From the NCBI GenBank assembly GCA_965656085.1, contig CBFHJA010000010.1:46078-110077 (forward strand): 64,000 nucleotides of DNA, given 5' to 3'. The translations under genes and the position numbers were made by a program. The stretch's first letter is position 1, and each line of letters opens with the position of its first letter. Positions 59,989 through 64,000 of the stretch are shown piece by piece. The notes beneath the pieces are model-generated. The model was not told the origin of the DNA. It did not search any database and was given only the letters and a program-made list of their open reading frames with translations. Source of the stretch: Aliishimia sp965656085. GTDB taxonomy: Bacteria > Pseudomonadota > Alphaproteobacteria > Rhodobacterales > Rhodobacteraceae.

Positions 59989-61776
59989 TTACGGCGTGAG
60001 CGGCCAGATCAGCGGGATCAGCGCCGAGGCGAGGATACCAACACTCAGGTTCAACGGAATCCCCACCCGCAGGAAGTCGGTGAACTTGTACCCGCCGGGA
60101 CCATAGACCAGCATGTTGGTCTGATAGCCAATCGGCGTGGCGAAGCTCGCGGAGGCCGCGACCATCACCGCGACCACCAGCGGGCGGGGGTCCAGCCCCA
60201 GCGCGGTGGCAAGGCCGATGGCGATGGGGGTGACGACCACCGCGACGGCGTTGTTGGAGACCAGTTCGGTCAGCACCGAGGTCAGCAGGTAGATCGCCCA
60301 GACGATCAGGAAGGGCGGCAGCATCGACAGGCCCGGTGCGATGGCCTCGACAATCAGCGACACCGCGCCGGACGCCTTCAGCGCCGCGCCCACGGCCAGC
60401 ATGGAAAAGATCAGCGCCAGAAGGCGGCCATCCACGAAACCGAACGCTTCGTCCGCGTCGATACAGCGCGTCACCAATACGAGCGCCACCGCCAGCACCG
60501 AGAGCATCAGGATCGGCGCGACCCCAAGCGCAGCCAGCCCAACAATCGCCAGCAGCGCACCGATGGCGATGGGGGCGTGGCCCCGGCGGTAGGCACGCTG
60601 CGAGGGGTGCGAGACATCCACGAGGTCCATGTCCGAGGCAAGGCGCTGGATATCCTCGGGCGCGCCTTCGAGCAGAAGCGTGTCGCCGACCTTCACCACC
60701 AGATCGTCAAGCTGCCGCCCGATATTCTGGTTCCGCCGGTGCACCGCCAGTGGGTAGACGCCATAGCGCCGCCGCAGCCGCAGCGCGCCAAGCGAGCGGC
60801 CCACCATCTTGCAGCCCGGTGTGATCAGCACTTCGACCGTGGACGTCTCCACCGCGCCCACCTGATCCAGCCGTTTCAGCGATTTGTTGCGCTGGAGCGA
60901 CAACAGCTCGGTCATCTGGGTGCGCAGCACCACCCGGTCGCCGACCTGTAGCTCCACCCCCGCGAGGTTGCGGCGCAGGGACTGATCGCCCCGGATCACG
61001 TCCACGAGCCGCACCCCTTCGCGTTTGAACAGCTGCACCCCGCTCACCTCGCGCCCGATGAGGTTGCTGTCGGGCGGGATCACCGCCTCGGTGAAGAATT
61101 TGCGCCGAGAATTGTCCGATAGCAGCGTCGACATGCTATGCCGGTCGGGCAGCAGGCGGGGCGCGACGAAGCGCAAATAGAGCATGCCCCACGCCACGAG
61201 CGCGATGCCGAGCGGGGTCACTTCGAAAATCGTGAACGGCTCAAGGCCTTGGGTGCGCGCGACGCCATCCACCAGCAGGTTCGTGGAGGTGCCGATCAGC
61301 GTGAGGGTGCCGCCGAGAATCGCCGCATAGGAGAGCGGCATCAGCAGCTTGGAGGCCTGCACGCCCATGGTGCGCGCGAGCTGCGTGAAGACCGGGATCA
61401 TCACCACGACGACCGGCGTGTTGGACACAATCGCCGAGGCCAGCACCACGAAGGCCATGAGCATCACGATGGCCAGCGTCGGATTGGTGCGCGCCTGCCG
61501 GTCGGCAATGCCGGTGAACGCATCGAGCGCGCCGGTGCGCACCAGCGCGCCCATGATGATGAACATCGCCGCGATGGTCCACGGGGCCGGGTTCGACAGC
61601 ACCTCCAGCGCGTCCTCATAGGGCAGCACCCCCGAGGCCAGCATCAGCGCCACCCCGGCGATGGCCACGACCTCGGTGGGGAAGGTCTCGCGCAGGAACA
61701 GGATGAACATCATCGCCACGACCGTGAGCGTCAGCACAGCTTGTCCGGTCTGGGACAGGTCGAGAAGGTCGGTCAC
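59989..61776 (-). CDS. SLC13-family permease with RCK_C domains (second copy)
   Basis: 595 residues, same layout as the product at 54266-56038: helices and the motif VSNTPVVVVMIPVFTQLART, ILGGTLTLIGTSTNLLVDGV, two RCK_C domains (about 215-385, e.g. VGRSLGALRLRRRYGVYPL), then LVSNNAVAVVVTPIAIGLAT and SFATPIGYQTNMLVYGPGGY. TPIGYQTN contrasts with TPIGHKNN in copy one, so the substrates probably differ. Sodium-coupled anion uptake is likely. It is separated from the DMT gene by only 24 bases. Confidence 0.93.
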   Translation of the reverse strand: MTDLLDLSQTGQAVLTLTVVAMMFILFLRETFPTEVVAIAGVALMLASGVLPYEDALEVLSNPAPWTIAAMFIIMGALVRTGALDAFTGIADRQARTNPTLAIVMLMAFVVLASAIVSNTPVVVVMIPVFTQLARTMGVQASKLLMPLSYAAILGGTLTLIGTSTNLLVDGVARTQGLEPFTIFEVTPLGIALVAWGMLYLRFVAPRLLPDRHSMSTLLSDNSRRKFFTEAVIPPDSNLIGREVSGVQLFKREGVRLVDVIRGDQSLRRNLAGVELQVGDRVVLRTQMTELLSLQRNKSLKRLDQVGAVETSTVEVLITPGCKMVGRSLGALRLRRRYGVYPLAVHRRNQNIGRQLDDLVVKVGDTLLLEGAPEDIQRLASDMDLVDVSHPSQRAYRRGHAPIAIGALLAIVGLAALGVAPILMLSVLAVALVLVTRCIDADEAFGFVDGRLLALIFSMLAVGAALKASGAVSLIVEAIAPGLSMLPPFLIVWAIYLLTSVLTELVSNNAVAVVVTPIAIGLATALGLDPRPLVVAVMVAASASFATPIGYQTNMLVYGPGGYKFTDFLRVGIPLNLSVGILASALIPLIWPLTP

Positions 61777-61800
61777 GCGCGGGCAAGCCCCTGAAGAACG

Positions 61801-62730
61801 TCAGCGCCCAGCATCGCCCATCGCGGCATCTGCCGCAAGCGCCGGTTTGCGGCGCGGCTGCACCAGCGCCATGCCCAGCAGCATCAGCGCCAGCGACGCC
61901 CAAACAAGCGGCGGGTAGCTCTCATCCAGCAACAGGTACGCCCAGAACACACCGAAGAGCGTCACGAGGTAGGAGATTTGCACCGCGAAGACCGGGCCCG
62001 CGCGGCCCACCAGCCAGACATAGCCCGAATAGACCAGCACATGGGCCGTGGAGCCGGCCATCTGGGCGTAGTCGGGGACCCCGTAAGGCGGGCGCGGGTC
62101 GATCCATTGGCCCGAGCCAATCGCGAACGGCAGCGAGATGATCGCGCCGAAGATCGACGCGCCCCAGAGCAGTTGGATCGCGTCCAGCCCCGCCGTGCCC
62201 CATTTGGCGACGAAATTGCCCTCGAAGGCGTAGAACATGCCGGAAATCAGGGCAACCAGCACCCAGAGCACCGGCAGCGCGAGGGTCAGGTCCGCGCCCG
62301 GCAGGACCAGCAGCAAGACCGAGGACAAACCCACGAGAAGGCCCATGAAGCGGCGCCATTCGAAACTGTCGAGCGCCAGCAGGAGCGCGATGGGGAAGGC
62401 CCAGATCGGGATCATCGAGAGCAGGATCGACAGGATGCCCGAGGGCAGGTGGACCGCCGCCTGATAGCTCGCGGTGTTGGGCAGCAGCGAGCCGATCAGC
62501 GCGATGAAGACATACATGCGGATCTGGCGCCAGCCCATGGGCAGTCTGAGGCGCAGGATCAGGGCGATGGGGGTCATCACCGCCGCACCGATGGCCATCT
62601 GCCAGAAGATCAGGCCGAAATGCTGGTAGCCCTCGGAGACCGCGAGCTTGGTCATCGGCATCGTGAAGCCCCAGCCCGCGCCGAAAAGCACAAGCATCAG
62701 GGTGTAGAACAGCGCGTCGCGCCTTGTCAT
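61801..62730 (-). CDS. DMT-superfamily (EamA) transporter
   Basis: A 309-residue protein with ten helices in two EamA halves (FGAGWGFTMPMTKLAVSEGY near the start, LVTLFGVFWAYLLLDESYPP in the second half). The substrate is unknown. The ATG overlaps the stop of the YmdB-type gene by four bases, so it is coupled to it. It may continue into the SLC13 gene as a three-gene minus operon. Confidence 0.9.
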   Translation of the reverse strand: MTRRDALFYTLMLVLFGAGWGFTMPMTKLAVSEGYQHFGLIFWQMAIGAAVMTPIALILRLRLPMGWRQIRMYVFIALIGSLLPNTASYQAAVHLPSGILSILLSMIPIWAFPIALLLALDSFEWRRFMGLLVGLSSVLLLVLPGADLTLALPVLWVLVALISGMFYAFEGNFVAKWGTAGLDAIQLLWGASIFGAIISLPFAIGSGQWIDPRPPYGVPDYAQMAGSTAHVLVYSGYVWLVGRAGPVFAVQISYLVTLFGVFWAYLLLDESYPPLVWASLALMLLGMALVQPRRKPALAADAAMGDAGR

Positions 62731-63545
62731 GCCGCCGGGCCTTGCGGGGCGAGGCGGCCGCCCTGCCGGACCGGGACGATGCGCGTGGCCGCGCCGGTCT
62801 GATCGTCGGTCTCGATATAAACGCCGGAGAGCGTGACATCGCCCATCGCCGGGGTGAAGCGGTCCTTGGGCATTCCGGTCAAGAAGCGTTGCAGGGGCTC
62901 GGTCTTTTCCATGCCGATCACGCTGTCATAATCGCCGCACATGCCCGCATCGGTGAGATAGCCAGTGCCCTTGGACAGGATCATCGCATCGGCGGTGGGC
63001 ACATGGGTGTGGGTGCCGACGACGAGGCTGGCGCGGCCATTGCACCAATGCCCCAGCGCCATCTTCTCGGAGGTCGCCTCGCAATGCACATCGACGATCA
63101 CCGCATGGGCCTGTCCCCCGCGCGGGTAGGTCTTGAGCGCCGCGTCGATGGCGGAGAACGGGTCGTCAAAGGCGCGGCGCATGAAGACATTGCCGAGGAC
63201 TTGCGCGACGAGAACCTTCTTGCCCCGCGGGGCGTCGAAGAGGCGTGCGCCCTTGCCGGGGGCCGCCTTGGAGAAGTTGAGCGGGCGCAGGATGCGCGGC
63301 TCGTGTTCGATGGCCTGCAGCATGTCCTTCTGGTCGAAGGCATGATCGCCCAGCGTGATCACGTCCGCGCCCGCGTCGAGAATGCCCTTTGCATGGGCGC
63401 TCGTGAGGCCCATGCCGGAGGACGCGTTCTCGCCATTGACCACGACGAAATCGAGCGCCCACTCGGCGCGCAGGCGCGGCAAGTGGTCGGACACAGCGCG
63501 CCGACCCGCGCGGCCCATCACATCTCCGAGGAACAGAATCTTCAT
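62727..63545 (-). CDS. TIGR00282-family metallophosphoesterase (YmdB-like)
   Basis: 272 residues. ILFLGDVMGRAGRRAVSDHL, VVVNGENASSGMGLT, ITLGDHAFDQKD (Asn-to-Asp at the family's GNH), VIVDVHCEATSEKMALGHW, VVGTHTHVPTADAMIL and AGMCGDYDSVIGM are the two-metal site motifs. YmdB members hydrolyse cyclic nucleotides and affect biofilm and motility. The ATG at 63545 was chosen because the longer frame upstream lies in a repeat element. Confidence 0.92.
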   Translation of the reverse strand: MKILFLGDVMGRAGRRAVSDHLPRLRAEWALDFVVVNGENASSGMGLTSAHAKGILDAGADVITLGDHAFDQKDMLQAIEHEPRILRPLNFSKAAPGKGARLFDAPRGKKVLVAQVLGNVFMRRAFDDPFSAIDAALKTYPRGGQAHAVIVDVHCEATSEKMALGHWCNGRASLVVGTHTHVPTADAMILSKGTGYLTDAGMCGDYDSVIGMEKTEPLQRFLTGMPKDRFTPAMGDVTLSGVYIETDDQTGAATRIVPVRQGGRLAPQGPAA

Positions 63546-63606
63546 GGGGGCGGACGTAGGCTGTCCATGGCGCCGGGGCAAGCGGGAATGGACGCGTTGT
63601 CGCGGC

Positions 63607-63711
63607 GGACGCGCCTGCGGCGCGTGGGGGAGCGCTGCTCCCCTCGCCCCTCGGAATATTTTTGTCAAAAGGAAAACAGGGGCGGGGCGCTCCCAAGGGC
63701 GACGTGGGACG
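63607..63711 (+). repeat. short intergenic repeat family 2 (copy R2), in a 369-base gap
   Basis: Aligns with R1 (21911-22012): GGACGCGCC-tgc-GGCGCGT, GGGGAG-cgctg-CTCCCC, GGAATATTTTTGTCAAAAGG, AAAACAGGGGC, and GACGTGGG at the end. The rest of 63546-63914 holds GAGGCCCCGGATCAAG-type sequence and no gene. Confidence 0.8.
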
Positions 63712-63914
63712 CTTTGGTGTGACACGCCCCGGGCGTAGACCCGGGGCCTCGATGTTCAGCGTTGCGCCCGATCCTGCGAGGCCCCGGATCAAGTCCGGTG
63801 CGGGGGTATGTGGGGGCCTCCGACGCGCCACCGCACGGTAGTCCTACGCCCCTTTAACCCGTTTGCGCTAGACCTCGCCGCGAGCTCAAAACTGCCTCTT
63901 AGAGCATTTTCCGA

Positions 63915-64000
63915 TCAATCTGGATCGTATCCGCAGGCGGCGAAGTAGTTTTCGCACTCCTGCGGCGTGAAGCAGTCGACGATCTCGCCGATGGTATGCC
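63915..64000 (-). CDS. IS630-family transposase, C-terminal 27 residues only
   Basis: The frame ends HTIGEIVDCFTPQECENYFA and ACGYDPD, then TGA at 63915-63917. The ending ECxNYFxxxGY is typical of IS630-type transposases. Its start lies beyond the window. The sequence GAGCATTTTCCGATCA from 63902 could be the terminal inverted repeat, with the TA target at 63900-63901. Whether the element is intact cannot be seen. Confidence 0.8.
   Translation of the reverse strand, partial: HTIGEIVDCFTPQECENYFAACGYDPD

Overview
The window is high-GC DNA of an alphaproteobacterium, most likely a marine Rhodobacteraceae/Roseobacteraceae member. The evidence is gene content and order: hdaA-ppk-ppx, pccB/pccA/scpA with a PccR-type regulator, betI-betC-betA for choline-O-sulfate and choline use, ThyX rather than ThyA, LdtR, SdhE, and the family's typical intergenic repeats. 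The exact genus cannot be told from this piece. No rRNA, tRNA or CRISPR array was found. Layout: 1-4333 is a minus-strand run (LysM/solute-binding protein, M15-like protein, unknown, alpha/beta hydrolase, creatininase-like amidohydrolase, small unknown). 4624-8639 is housekeeping (thrS, ArsC-like protein, cspA, small secreted protein, thyX). 8842-11359 holds an acidic-linker surface lipoprotein followed after one base by a Slam/DUF560-type outer-membrane protein, a probable type XI secretion pair. 11453-13352 is gloA overlapping two tandem DUF1194 genes. 13896-17929 has ldtR, sdhE, an XRE regulator, an aspartate-type aminotransferase and two small unknowns. 18277-19975 is hppD divergent from an Lrp/AsnC regulator with a perfect inverted repeat between them. 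20005-24929 has a CPA2 antiporter, a MATE exporter and an AI-2E-type permease, then hdaA-ppk-ppx to 29495. Minus-strand genes 29538-41848 include the whole propionyl-CoA to succinyl-CoA route except epimerase: pccB, pccA and methylmalonyl-CoA mutase, with small unknown genes between. pccB diverges from an MFS exporter, and the PccR-like regulator lies downstream of that. TTGCA-type paired sites occur at both promoters. 44890-50849 has YdcH, a thermonuclease, betA-betC-betI and a DMT exporter. 51148-56038 has a small unknown, YebC, a class III nucleotide cyclase with TPRs and an SLC13/RCK transporter 13 bases behind it. 56280-63545 has a glutamine amidotransferase, a BASS transporter overlapping an FAD-binding dehydrogenase, a second SLC13/RCK transporter, another DMT exporter and a YmdB-type phosphoesterase. 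The window ends in the 3' end of an IS630-type transposase. The least expected features are the Slam/lipoprotein pair and a dispersed intergenic repeat. That repeat occurs three times (17953-18268, 22038-22304, 59635-59830), always between convergent genes. It carries GTATGG units spaced 11-12 bases apart and GTTAAC boxes. A second, shorter family (ATATTTTTGGCCAAA-type) occurs six times. Many neighbouring genes overlap by 1, 4 or 8 bases, so translational coupling is probably widespread here.
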